A DNA stretch of 64,000 nucleotides from Istiophorus platypterus. Taxonomy: Eukaryota > Chordata > Actinopteri > Istiophoriformes > Istiophoridae. Below are positions 23,971 through 36,034 of the stretch, piece by piece. A program made the position numbers and the translations under genes. Position 1 is the stretch's first letter, and the number at the start of each line of letters is the position of its first letter. The stretch is taken from the NCBI GenBank assembly GCA_016859345.1, contig CM029114.1, positions 12,422,501 through 12,486,500 of the forward strand. Direction: 5' to 3'. The notes under the pieces were generated by a model, which was not told where the DNA came from, ran no database searches, and saw only the letters and a list, made by a program, of their open reading frames with translations.

Positions 23971-26279
23971 ATGGATAGGGTTAAGCAACAAAAATTCTTG
24001 GCTAAGCTCAGGGAAACATCATGTTAACAGTTAGGCCTGTCACTTTCAAACAAATTTTAATTAATGTGAAATTCAACAGAACATTGTGAGGATTTGACAT
24101 GAGGCCAACTCCAATCTCAAGCACGAGAGTTTGCTACATGCCCATGCACCATGGCCTCCACACTTACCTTCTTCCTTGCTACATGCTATAATGCACAAAT
24201 CAGATTTTAATACCATACACTTTTTGCTATATCGCAATGCTTCCGGCATTGGTGCTAAGCAGCACTGGATCTAAATAGTGAGGTGTGGAATTGTCCAATA
24301 TGGATACATTTCCCGGGGAAACTGGGCTGCTGTAACCTGTAGCAGGACGCCTGCTATACCAAGTCTCTATAGTTGTGAAACTTGCTTCCCCATATAGCCT
24401 ATTTTATCATCTGCTCTTATTTGTCAGAATTAAGATCATTTCCTAGTGATATTACCAATAAATGTGTATTGAGCTGTCACTGTAACCACATGTTTTATGG
24501 TTTAAGTTGAAATACTGTAAGCAGAGCTCCAATGAGCACCATGGGTGTGCTGCAACCATGACAGTTAAGGGACTCATAGAAATATATCCAAACAGGTTAC
24601 AAGCTTTCCTGGTTAAGTTATGATCATTTCAGACAGCTTTTTATTAACAACATAGACCTACAGTGATATTGGAACAAAACGGCCCCATTTGTACTACAGT
24701 GTTCCTGAAGGTTGTAAGGAAAAACTTGGCACACCATAATGATTATACTGTGTAGCTTCTCAAAAACAGCAGATCAGGGGAAAAAGCTCTTGATATACTG
24801 TGAATCGGGTTAAAGTGATAGTTGCATAGAGGGCTTGTTTATTTTTTATTGCCAATTTTGCACACAGCATGTAAACTTGATCTCACAGTGGTTAAAATGC
24901 TATTTCTGGGCTATACAAAAAGTAAAATTAAAGGTTTCCCGCAGACCACCCCCTCCCTCTACAATGTCACATTAGAGTAGACACTTTGTAGGAATGCTTA
25001 CTCAGTCTGTGCGGCACATTAAAAACTTGCATAGGCCCTGCAAAACCGATTTATAGGGTCTTCCAATTGGAAATCAGCATGATCGTTTGTACATTAAATT
25101 TTAAGGAGCATGTATAGTACTTTCAGTGCACATCCTCATGTCCCTTACACAAACAATGCATGAATGGCCAGTTAAAGTGAATATGATCACATTTTTCCCT
25201 GCAATGTGTTAATCTAAACCATTCTCTTGTAATTAAGCCTGATCTCATCTAATCTACTTTTGAACAATCATAAATTAGTAGAGAAGCTCAAATGTGCTGT
25301 TCTTATCTTTACTTGAAACTAGAGTTCAGATTTTGGAGTTTTTTTATGGCTTCAATATATTCCATTGGGTGAAACGTTTTTAAATGATGTGAAATGTACT
25401 TATAAAATAATGAAGTAGCTTTTTTTTTTTTTTTTTTTTAGCATTTCATTGGTTTCAAGATGTACAGGTTCAAATATTTAGCCATTTATGCTTGGTGTGG
25501 TAATCTGTTCCGCCCTTCCACATTAATAGGCTAATTATAATTTATGGCACCCATATGAGTAGCATTGCTCTGCCCTTGTTATGCCGTAATCAGGTCTTTA
25601 CATTAATAATTTTCTACCTCTGAAGAGATTTTTCTCGTTTTATTAACACTCCTTGCTGTAAAGGTTAAGCCCTGAAACACTTTGTCCTGTTCATTTGTCT
25701 TTTCTGTCTGCATTGGTTGTTGCCTGATGGGTCTACTAGTCTTTTTTCAGCCCTCTAATGCATTAGGATGTGAAAGTTTTTGATTTTTTTTGGTTCATTG
25801 GCTTTTGTGTACATAAAACAGAAAGCATGCCTTAACATTTGATTAAACACCAAATCAGTGTGGTATGTACAGCTGCACACTCTCTCACTGATTTATTTTG
25901 CATAAGAAAGTAAGAAGAGGAATTTGGTGAAAATCACGTACACTGCAAGATTTTGAAAAATAGATTATACCACATTTCGATATATCTGTCATTTTTATTT
26001 TCAGTAAGCACATCATGTAATCATTTTTTTGTTTACAGTCTGTTTAATGAATGATATTACCAAAATATACACATGGTCTAGAGGAAAGAATATGTGGCAG
26101 GAACAGGTCTGTTCAAAAATTTGACAATTTGACAATGGCTGGGTGAATGTCAAAAACAGGTCTAGCCCTAAGCAGAAGCTGACACTGATTTATCTTCAAA
26201 CAGAGGGAACTAAGAAAAAGCTATAAAATGTATATATTTCAATTTTTTTCTCACATCGACCTTCACCAACTAACTTCAA
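23971..26279. other. Unassigned non-coding sequence, low repeat content at 25440-25740
   Basis: No supported open reading frame over 60 codons in most of this stretch. A T-run of about 19 bases lies at 25421-25439. The 25440-25740 interval has mixed composition and no repeat that I recognise, so it could be constrained non-coding DNA, but this cannot be told from one sequence. Confidence 0.45.
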
Positions 26280-27235
26280 CGATTATTCCATCTAAACCAT
26301 CAATCTATCTCTTAGACACCATTCCACATAGGCTGCTTAAGGGAGTTTTATCCTAACGTAACACTGCTTTATTAGAAAAAAACGATCTGTTTTTATTAAC
26401 AGTCTATGTACCGCCATCCTTTAAAATTGCTTTAATTAAACCTCCTAAAAAGTCTGATCTTGATCCGGGTGTTTTAGCCAACTATAGTCCGATAACTAAC
26501 CCTCTGTTTCTCTGTAAGATCCTAATTAAAGCAGATGTCAACAAATTGTGTGCCTTTCTACAGAACAATTATTTATTTGAATATTTTCTGCCAGGATTTA
26601 GATTGCATCATAGTTCAGAGACTGCACTGGCAAAAGTTACAAATGACTTCTAAGTACATTTAACAAAGAACTTCTCTCCATGTCTTCTCAGATCGTGGTG
26701 CTGAATTTGACACCATTGATCATCACATCCTATTACAGAGACTTGAACATTTAACTAGAATTAAAGGAACAACACTAATCTGGTTTAAATTGTATTTATT
26801 AAATCAGTTTCAGTTTGTACATGTTCACAATGAATCCTCCATGTAAGCAAAACTATAGTGACAGAGTTCCACAAGGTTCTTTGCTGGGACCAATTCTATT
26901 CACCTAATTAATGCTTCCTTTAAGCAATGTTATTTGGAAACAGCCCATTAGCACTTACATCGTTATGCAGATGAGACCAAATTATATTTATCAATGAAGC
27001 CAGATTAAACCAATCAGGAGATTAAGCTTCAAGCATGACTTAAGGACATAAAGACCAAGGTGACCAGAAATTATCTGCTTTTAAACTCAGATAAAACTGA
27101 AGTAATCGTACTTGGTTCCCTGAAAAACAAAGAAAGGGAACCTCCCTCTCACCTAGACCTAGTGTCCTAGTCGAGACCTCCTCGATATGAAAAAGAGCCT
27201 TAGATAACCTATGATTTGGTTCTATATAAATAAAT
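26280..27235 (+). pseudogene. L2/jockey-superfamily LINE reverse transcriptase relic with 3' tail
   Basis: Conceptual translation in shifting frames gives the ordered landmarks of a non-LTR reverse transcriptase. These are KIALIKPPKKSDLDPGVL followed by NYSPIT, then FRLHHSSETALAKVTNDF, DTIDHHILLQRLEH, HRYADETKLYLS and LLNSDKTEVIVLG. The catalytic YADD box reads YADE, and several in-frame stops and frameshifts are present, so it cannot encode an active enzyme. After about 27130 the sequence jumps to TTCTATATAAATAAA (about 27220-27235), which is like L2 3' tails. The C-terminal part of ORF2 is thus missing through internal deletion. The endonuclease domain is absent, as usual for 5'-truncated copies. 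Confidence 0.85.
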
Positions 27236-28183
27236 ACAGTAAATAATTAGAGTACTAAGAGAACTAAGATCCTGTGTTTAAAATGTAAATAAGTTACCTG
27301 AAGCATGGAGGGAAAATAACAATCTAAAAAAAACAAAACAAATTAAACTGTCACACTAGGGCTACAACTAATTATTCTTTTTATTTTTGGTTAATCTGCA
27401 GATAATTTTTTAGTTTGATCAGTAGTTGGTTCTATAAAATTTCAGAAAAAACTAAAAAGATTCCCATTATAATTTATCTAGGCTCTATAGTGATTTCATC
27501 AGACAGCTGTTTTTTCTTCTGACTAAAATTACATGACCCAAACATATTAAAATTGCTTGCAGATAATAAAAGCTGAGAAACCTCAATCCCAATGCCTCAG
27601 GATAAGTCCACATTTTTGAGTGAAAATTACTTTATTACAATGTACTTATAATGAAGTAATTAGACAATAAACTTTGTTGATTCACTAACTGATTGTTTCA
27701 GCTCTACTTCAAATCAGTAATACTTATATTAGCCTAGGAGCTGACTATATTCCATGTGGAATGTAAACAAATGTGAATTAGATGCTGCACTACACTACAT
27801 CTCATGAATACACATCATGAAAAGCTGAGCATGATCCCATTTGGGCAAAATATGTTTATTTTCCAGCCAGGGGCCTAAAGTTGGACAGGAGCCCTGGAAC
27901 ATACAATCGATTTTGGATATATAATATGTCAAACCTATTGTAGAGATTATTTCACGGGGCCTAAAAATTTCTGGAAGCCCCCCTTGCTTCCAGCTATCAA
28001 CACTCTTGACAGCCAAAACATGCTAAGTGCTTAGCGCTGTCAGTAGCATGCAGAATTATGTCTGTTTCATTTCAGACAATGTGAAAAGAGAAGCAGCACT
28101 TTAATCCAGGCTTGGGGATGTCACGCAGTGTATGGAAGTGTTGGCTGGCTATTTATGCTGAAGGGTGATGAGGCCAAGATTTA

Positions 28184-28185
<2 letters not shown>
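27236..28185. other. Unassigned non-coding sequence
   Basis: No gene supported. The minus-strand open frame at 27795-28016 (73 codons) has no recognisable domain. Confidence 0.5.

Positions 28186-28220
<35 letters not shown>
28186..28220 (+). repeat. (CA)n microsatellite
   Basis: About 17 uninterrupted CA units. Confidence 0.93.
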
Positions 28221-28222
<2 letters not shown>

Positions 28223-29951
28223 ACTAAACCTTTTAAAGTGTCTCACAGAAGGAAGGGGAGACACTGGGTGAGTTTCATACAACTTTGTAGAGACTTATCA
28301 GCTATATCTTCTTAGCTGTGACACATAATTAAAAGACCAGTGTGTAGCCTACACAATATAAATGAATGCAGAGCTATCTGAGGGCAAAATTCCTCATGAT
28401 CTGCCTTTAAAGGACGAGCCTTTTTTTTTTTTAATAAAAAGTCCCAAGCATGAAATTTACATTACAAGAAAATATTTCTCCTTCATTTATTTCCATGCTG
28501 AATGTGTTTTACTCATATTTCAAAAAATAGTGACAAGCAGTTGCTGCCACACACAAACACATGCATCTGTAAAACCATGAAAGTACTACACAGATACACA
28601 CACACACACCCAGGCATGTGGCTTGGTAAAGCACTAACAGGCTTTGCTGTCAGCTCGTAGCCTTTGACCAGACAAAAGGATTCTTTTTGTTACATACACA
28701 GTCATTGAATTTTGCATCCAGACCTTTAACTGACTCTTCAGACTATAGCAGTGAGTCATGCTCGGCAGATCAGGGCCTGTGCACTGACTTTGTCCTTTCA
28801 TTTCATACAGAGACACACAGTCTTTGCTACTCTTCAGTTTAACCTCTCTCTAGTTTCATTTGCACTCTTTAACTGAAACATTCCTGTTTATTCAGCAGGC
28901 GGAAAACAGGAAATAGAAGATGACATGCTGTGGGAGACTCAAGGTGATCACCAGAAAGAGGACACCCACTATCTGGCTCTTTCTCCCAACTGCATAATAC
29001 CATATATTTAGTGCTATATCACAGGCTTTGCAGTGTGGTGTCTCTGCAGTTATCCTACTGCAGAGACTACTGCAGTTTACCTTACTATTTTGTTTTAACA
29101 GGAAATTATATAAGATGCATTTCAATAAACACCAATAAACTGTAAAGCCACTGACAGTTAGATTTAAAGAGAAAGTTGAATATTTGTACAGTCATTCATT
29201 TTATTTTTCTGAGATATTTGTGGAGCTTTGAGATTTTGAATGAAAAGACAAAAAAATTGTAATGCAACCAAACTTCTTAGTTTTTCTGTTCTTACAGTCT
29301 TCTTCACTAAAATACTTGCCAGTGCCTTCTTTTGTGTTAAACTGAAATACATAATTTATCAAAAGGTAGAAATGTCCAAAGCAAATCCTAAGTATCAGTA
29401 TTTGGGCGGATCCAGGCATATTATATTGGATCAGTGAAGGCTAAAATAAAGACAAAGTGTGAGGGTTTGAAATATTATGGGGGCGCAGATATAAGTGACT
29501 TAGTCTTGACAAAGAGTTTGGAAAAATTAATGGATTCGTTAAGACACAGAGCTACAAATCCATTATCTACTTCTTCCTACTTTTAAAAACAGTGTACAAA
29601 ACATACAGCTAGTAGCCTTTCATTTTTAGAATGCACCGACAGCTGCTTACAGCTGTTAACCTAAGTTTATTTCAGGTGCTAGCAAAACTAGACTGTCATA
29701 TTTAGTTTGCTACAGCTGCTATTTCAATGTTACAAAAACATGTTTAACATGAATAGCACTCAGTAGGTTGCATCCTTCAGCCAAGACCACACAATCCTAC
29801 ACATTTGTCTAGATCTTATAATACAAAAATAAAAAGGAAAAAGAAAGTAGTCTGAAAATGTAAATGATTTATTTGTCATAAAACTTAATGAGTACAACTC
29901 TTTGTAATAAGGATTCTTCCGACACCCCCCGGATTATTATGTGGATATGCA
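28221..29951. other. Unassigned non-coding sequence
   Basis: No supported gene. A short (CA)n run occurs at about 28597-28611. Overlapping open frames on both strands around 29164-29437 are typical of chance frames. Confidence 0.5.
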
Positions 29952-30050
29952 TCAAACTTTAAAAACTCATAGATTTCAGCACTATAAATATGTCTGATTT
30001 TCAAACTTTAAAAACTCATAGATTTCAGCGCTATAAAATTGTCTGAATTT
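29952..30050 (+). repeat. Two-copy tandem repeat, 49-bp unit
   Basis: TCAAACTTTAAAAACTCATA begins both copies, at 29952 and 30001. The units continue with AGATTTCAGC, then A or G, CTATAAA and TGTCTGA, with only a few differences. Clearly a local tandem duplication. Confidence 0.85.
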
Positions 30051-30594
30051 CGCATCAATATCTATACATTATATCCTCAGAAACTGACAAAAATACTTTA
30101 TAGTGCACTGTTAAGTAATGTGGTATAAAAAAAAATAAAAAATTCCAGGAACAGCCCCTTTAACTGGATCTGCACCAAAATTTAACGGGTTCTTCCCTTG
30201 TCTATGCCCCATCCTTTCACCAAGTTTGTTGCAAATCATTTTAGTACCTTTTGCCTTGTTATGCTGATACATAAACAAACAAACCTCCTTGGCAGAGGTA
30301 ATCAAGTATCGTTTAAGATGCATCAGATGCACTAATGTTAATGGACTCGAATCGGAGAACTTGACTGAGAAATTCCTAATCAAAAGGTCTTTAGTAGGCA
30401 TGCTTTGTTTTTCAAATTTCACACCCCCTTCACACTATCTAGAGCATGCTAGTGACTTGAACCTACACTGCATTTTGCCTTTACACTGTGTAAGAACTCA
30501 TAAACTGATCATGAACTGATCATGTATAGAGAGCCTTGAGGAAAAACACACTAGCAAAAAATTAATTAATTAAGGAGGCAAAAGTTTGGTTTAT

Positions 30595-30614
30595 ACACAC
30601 ACACACACACACAC
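30595..30614 (+). repeat. (CA)n microsatellite, short
   Basis: About 10 CA units ending at CGTACAC. Confidence 0.9.
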
Positions 30615-30906
30615 GTACACTAGGGTTATTGATCTTTTAGTCAGCGGGTTTTTACACCTCTTACATACCCAAACATTCCACTTGTTATTTAATTAGATGG
30701 TTTCCTTGGGGTTTTTTTTATGGCCACAGAGAAATTGTTCTCAGAGAGATTTAGCGTGCAACCAAGGTACACACCCACGGACGCACTTAAAGACAGATGT
30801 AAGTGGGTGCATGCAGTACATGCAAAACCACTGAAACAATTATTGTATCCACACTCATACAGACAGAACCACACACAAATATATACAGTTTATGTGTGAC
30901 ATACAA

Positions 30907-30910
<4 letters not shown>
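30615..30910. other. Spacer between microsatellites
   Basis: No gene or repeat recognised. Confidence 0.45.

Positions 30911-30944
<34 letters not shown>
30911..30944 (+). repeat. (CA)n microsatellite
   Basis: GCGC followed by about 16 uninterrupted CA units. The 135-codon open frame that spans it contains the corresponding His-Thr string and is not considered a gene. Confidence 0.92.
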
Positions 30945-30946
<2 letters not shown>

Positions 30947-32094
30947 TTTAAGAGACATGCCACATTTATTTATAGTTGCCATTTTCTCTGTCTTGTTGTC
31001 AAGGGGCAGAATTTGTGGTTGCATGTGGAGGGCTTTAATGCCAGTCTCTTCACTCTAGTCTCTTGTGAGCTCTGTCTACTTCATCTCCATCTGCTGTGCC
31101 AGGACAGCTTTACCATGTGTATTTCTTCTGCTCACAGGCTCGCCATTACCCTCTCGCTCTTCTATCTTGTGTTTTTCGCCCCTCTGTTTTGCTGTTACTT
31201 GTTGTCTTGATATTGTTTTACTCTCTGTCTGGTTTCTAGCAGTAATGTTTTTGCATCATCAAACCAAATCTGAAACATACTTTTATACTGATACTGACTT
31301 GATATCAGGGCTAGTAATAAGGGCTAGATGAGAAGTAACTATGGTGTCTCTTAATCTCCCAATACACTTCAATGGAAGCACAACAAAAGTCTTCATCAGC
31401 CTTTCCAAGTCTCAAGGTGTGTTACATTTCAGTATCACGCACTGGTCGAGGTGGTCAGGCTGGAGAGAGGATGTACAAAGGTCAGAATTTTTAACATTAC
31501 TTCTGCGGCCTGGGTTCACAACCTGGGCTCCGCATCAAATTATGTTTAGGTTTTACAAGCACTTTGGTGAAAGATAGAGAAGGATGGTGGTTTAGGTTTA
31601 AGGTTAATAAAGTTAACTTTCATGTCCCAGCCTTCAAGTTACTTTAGACTTTTGCAATATTTCAGCAAGAACAGGACCTTTCTATGACATCAACCAAGTT
31701 CTCTAACTGTCTAAGCATAACCAAGCAGATATTGTATTGCATGAGCTGATAATGTTAGAAAAAAAATAAAATACATTGTCAGTGATCATTTTGCTGATAA
31801 CTTCCATATCTATATTCTGTGCCTTGCCAAATAAGATAATTAACGATTACTATACTACTACGATACTACAATAATCAACCAAACAGAATGATTAACGGTT
31901 TCCATATTTCCCAATACTGTAAACTGTCAATAAAAAAGCAGCCTTAACAAAAAAAAACAAAAAAAATCCAATTGGATGAACATTTAACCTAATATGTCTT
32001 ATTTTGAATATGTCAATAAACACCATGGTACATTTATATCGAGATAATCCGCTGACTGTAAATTTCCTTCTTCCGTATCCCCTACCTGAACCTG
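30945..32094. other. Unassigned non-coding sequence
   Basis: Slightly more C/T-rich than its neighbours at 31000-31220. Open frames here (up to 88 codons) are hydrophobic by composition and overlap in two frames, typical of pyrimidine-rich DNA. No gene supported. Confidence 0.45.
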
Positions 32095-32645
32095 CTATGT
32101 GTCTGGCTATATTTGTAGGATTCTGCAGTCTCCCTCCCTCCTCACATCCCCATGTGCCATGTGTAAGTCTGAGTCTTCCTCAGGGCGGGGCTGGTCGGCT
32201 CTCCACCTGTGTTATCTCCGCCTCACCTGCACAACTGCTCTAATTCCATCATCCGCTCTAACTAGAACTCACCTGCCTAATTAACGCTTGAACAATTACT
32301 TAGAAAAATTTTGCCTTGATTATATGTTTGCTGACCTTCATTTCCATTTACCACAGGATCATCCGCCAGCAGTTAGCCATCAACCTAGCCCTGACGGTGT
32401 TCATATCCACGTTACTTTCCCTGAATACCTTTTGTTTTCTTTGCTGTTGGTGGACCAAAGAAGAGCCCTGTCTGCTGTCAATCACCTAACCCTAAACTCT
32501 GTTTGTTAAATCTGCCTGCCCAGCTCTGAATCAATATATGTACAAGTTAACTACCTAAAAACCAAGAATATTAAAATCATCGTTATTCCCTAACATTCTG
32601 CCTCTGTCTCTGACCTTCTGCGTTTGGGTCCCATCTGTCCTGGTA
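32095..32645 (+). mobile_element. Possible degenerate LTR retrotransposon remnant (solo LTR-like)
   Basis: C-rich segments (about 32130-32280) with CACCTG repeats and the phrase TTCTGCGTTTGGGTCC near 32618-32634 resemble long terminal repeats of fish Gypsy-type elements, as far as I remember them. There is no coding region, no primer-binding site confirmed, and no matching second LTR apart from the portion copied by the tandem duplication. Low-confidence inference. Confidence 0.3.
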
Positions 32646-33407
32646 AATTACAATAATGTTTTCTAAACAGACATGAAGACCATTAAAGTTGACAAAAATA
32701 GACTTTTAAAGATTTGTCAAAAATATGGGGATCGTGCGAATTATTTATCAGCATATTTTATACACTAGATGTCGTGGGATACTGTAGTTTATAAAATTTC
32801 TTTGAGGTACGGTATAATGTTAAAACTGAAGTAGCTTATTCATGTCAATCATTAAACTTCTCCAAAAGGCCCCATAACACACTGTTTGGAAAAAGTCAGT
32901 TCGATTTAACTCGATTTCTTTGAAAATGCTTTGTAAGAGGTCATGACAAGAAGCTTTTCTGAAACTAAACCTCGAAATAGTGCTTTCACTTCTGAAAAGG
33001 AAAAAAGCACAGGCGGGTGACTGAAGCCAATTCATTTTTTACCAAAAAGCATTTTATAGATCGCAGATACTTGTGTAAAAATGCAAGGAAAATAAAACAT
33101 GCTCCAATTTCAAGATAAGATTTAGATTGTAAAGTCAAACTTTCTGATGTGGCAACAATACATAAGTGCCTTTGGCCATCTCCATTCACTGAAAGTGGTA
33201 GAAGTGTATCTTTGATGTAGTAGCTTCTTTTGTCAGTCACTGATCAATATCCATAAAAAGGGGTAACTTGATATTCCCCTTCTTTCGAATGAAATCAGAA
33301 TTAATTAGTTCATGTTGAGTAATATATCACACAACTAGCATGTTATTTACAGCACTAAAATATAACCGACGCCAAATAATAAAGTAATTAAACAAAAGCA
33401 TTTTTTC
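32438..33407 (+). repeat. Tandem duplication, first copy (970 bp)
   Basis: The stretch from TCTTTGCTGTTGGTGG to TAAACAAAAGCATTTTTTC is repeated immediately downstream at a constant offset of 970-971. I counted about ten substitutions plus one small indel area near 32818. An 84-codon minus-strand open frame (32986-33240) has the same predicted product in both copies, but it shows no recognisable domain and I do not consider it a gene. Confidence 0.95.
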
Positions 33408-34384
33408 TCTTTGCTGTTGGTGGACCAAAGAAGAGCCCTGTCTGCTGTCAATCACCTAACCCTAAACTCTGTTTGTTAAATCTGCCTGCCCAGCTCTGAA
33501 TCAATATATGTACAAGTTAACTACCTAAAAACCAAGAATATTAAAATCATCGTTATTCCCTAACATTCTGCCTCTGTCTCTGACCTTCTGCGTTTGGGTC
33601 CCATCTGTCCTGGTAAATTACAACAATGTTTTCTAAACAGACATGAAGACAATTAAAGTTGACAAAAATAGACTTTTAAAGATTTGTCAAAAATATGGGG
33701 ATCGTGCGAATTATTTATCAGCATATTTTATACACTAGATGTCATGGGATACTGTAGTTTATAAAATTTCTTTGAGGTACGGTATAATTAAAAAAACTGA
33801 AGTAGCTTATTCATGTCAATCATTACACTTCTCTAAAAGGCCCCATAACACACTGTTTGGAAAAAGTCAGTTCGATTTAACTCGATTTCTTTGAAAATGC
33901 TTTGTAAGAGGTCATGACAAGAAGCTTTTCTGAAACTAAACCTCGAAATAGTGCTTTCACTTCTGAAAAGGAAAAAAGCACAGGCGGGTGACTGAAGCCA
34001 ATTCATTTTTTACCAAAAAGCATTTTATAGATCGCAGATATTTGTGTAAAAATGCAAGGAAAATAAAACATGCTCCAATTTCAAGATAAGATTTAGATTG
34101 TAAAGTCAAACTTTCTGATGTGGCAACAATACATAAGTGCCTTTGGCCATCTCCATTCACTGAAAGTGGTAGAAGTGTATCTTTGATGTAGTAGCTTCTT
34201 TTGTCAGTCACTGATCAATATCCATAAAAAGGGGTAACTTGATATTCCCCTTCTTTCGAATGAAATCAGAATTAATTAGTTCATGTTGAGTAATATATCA
34301 CACAACTAGCATGTTATTTACAGCACTAAAATATAACCGACGCCAAATAATAAAGTAATTAAACAAAAGCCTTTTTTCTCTTTG
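33408..34384 (+). repeat. Tandem duplication, second copy
   Basis: Direct, head-to-tail copy of 32438-33407 at about 99 percent identity. Three occurrences of TCTTTG mark the left edge (32438), junction (33408) and right edge (34379-34384). A junction with six bases of shared sequence is expected from microhomology-mediated or replication-slippage duplication. The right flank diverges at once into GAGATTTTCTCTC. Confidence 0.95.
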
Positions 34385-34915
34385 AGATTTTCTCTCTTTT
34401 TTCCATTCCTTTTCTTTCCTTTTACTGCCAACAACCTGGACGTGATGATTCAGGATTGCTCAGAAGAAATACAGAGCTTGGAACAAAGATTGGATCAAAA
34501 GTGTGCCTGTTTTGCTACGTGTATGAGTAATCTTAGCTGTACATCCATTCAAACGTAACCCTAAGCCAAGACCTGTTAGTTTGATAGGTGACAAACTACC
34601 CTGGAACTTTTTAAGTTACCTCCTAAATACAACCTCACCCTGTTTAACCTCCACTACTTGTCAGCCAAGTTATTCTCTATTTTTGTCCCTCTGTGTTTCA
34701 CAACAAGCTTACTCTTTTCCTAAAACGCTCATCAGCAGCCTGACAGATGTGTTAAGGGTGCACCGGTCTACTGCATTTGAACACGATGCACACTGTGTGA
34801 GTGTAACCAATAAGAAAAAATTAACTAGAGTCAGATAAGCTGTAAAACGTGCAATTCAATGTGTAATATATAAATCTATTAATATATCTTGTATGTCTTA
34901 TCTTAGATAACTGGA
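34385..34915. other. Unassigned non-coding sequence
   Basis: No gene supported. An 85-codon open frame at 34581-34838 is serine/threonine/leucine rich with no recognised family. Confidence 0.45.
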
Positions 34916-34970
34916 GAAAGGAGTCTGTCTGTGACTGTTCTGAAATAATAGCCACTGACAGACTCCTTTC
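34916..34970. other. Hairpin with 18-bp stem (miRNA-like size)
   Basis: GAAAGGAGTCTGTCTGTG (34916-34933) pairs with CACTGACAGACTCCTTTC (34953-34970) with a single mismatch, leaving a 19-base loop. The first 14 pairs are perfect. I do not recognise a known miRNA seed. The structure is visible in the sequence; expression is unknown. Confidence 0.6.
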
Positions 34971-36034
34971 CCAAGTCGCTTTCCCCTCAGTGTTAAGTGA
35001 TGAGCAGCGCCTGCAGCATGATTTGACAAATGTTCTTGCCAACATGCTTTACCTACATTATACAAATGAATTTGACTTTGAAAGAAAAAAAGGTGTGCCT
35101 TGCTGGAAATGTAACAGTAATGCCTTGTGTGGATCGAGGATCCATATCATTTCAAAAAGTCACCATCAAAAATCTACAGACGTGCATCAAATATTTGTCC
35201 CTCTCACCTTAACAGTGGGGACACTGGAGTGTAGCGGTGGGCCACATGGATAAAATCCTCCATCATGTGGTGCTGGGTATAAACTGAAAATTTTTTCTAT
35301 ATGACTAATATGAGGATAGATACACAGATATCAAGATGTTACATTTTTACTACCAATCTTCAAGAAATGTAAATTTTTCCTACAAGACCCTTTTTTATAT
35401 TTGACAAAAGAAACATGTTAGCTGCCCCTGAAAACCTTCCTTATCATTCTTATTATCACGGGGGGTTACATTCTCAACAAGGTCCACTCATCTTCCATCT
35501 GAATCTTGCTCACATAAAATATTATCTAAGAATTACAAGAAAATGCAATTTAAATCAGAAGAACCATCTGATCAAAGAAAAATAAGACTATGATTCCAGC
35601 CAGGCATTCTATGCCAACTTTCAGTAGCCGACGGTTTTCAGTACTTGGTACTACAGACTCATTTTTTTCTATTTTGAATGGTACCAAGAGAGTCACAAGG
35701 TTTGATACCAAGATCTACTATCACAGCATATCTAATTATATTTTGTGATTTACATTGAGATATAATACAAGTTCATGCAAAAGTCCAGTAAATCCAACTT
35801 TTTCCATTGAACACAGCCAACAAAACAACCGGAGATTTTAAAGCAAAACCTGCAGATGAAAAATCTGTATCATCTCACAGTTTGCCCAGTCATACCAGAA
35901 AATGTGTAAATGTATGACCCTGTTTCTCCCTTTCTCTTTTAAGCAAAGAAGCATTTGCTAACTACTGAAACCAGGGATAGCAATGTTGTTGAAAAAAAAA
36001 GTGCCAGAGAAAAACAGTGTGCACAAAATCGTGT
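34971..36034. other. Unassigned sequence, possible old repeat at 35270-35740
   Basis: Phrases such as GTGCTGGGTATAAACTGAAA (35269) and TTTCAGTACTTGGTACTACA (about 35627) recall a fish repeat with palindromic ends. The match is too degraded to call. No gene. Confidence 0.35.

Noticed and set aside
30803..31210. 135-codon open frame on the plus strand
   Set aside because: Contains the translated CA microsatellite (Thr-His string) and pyrimidine-driven hydrophobic residues; no signal peptide or domain pattern that can be trusted.
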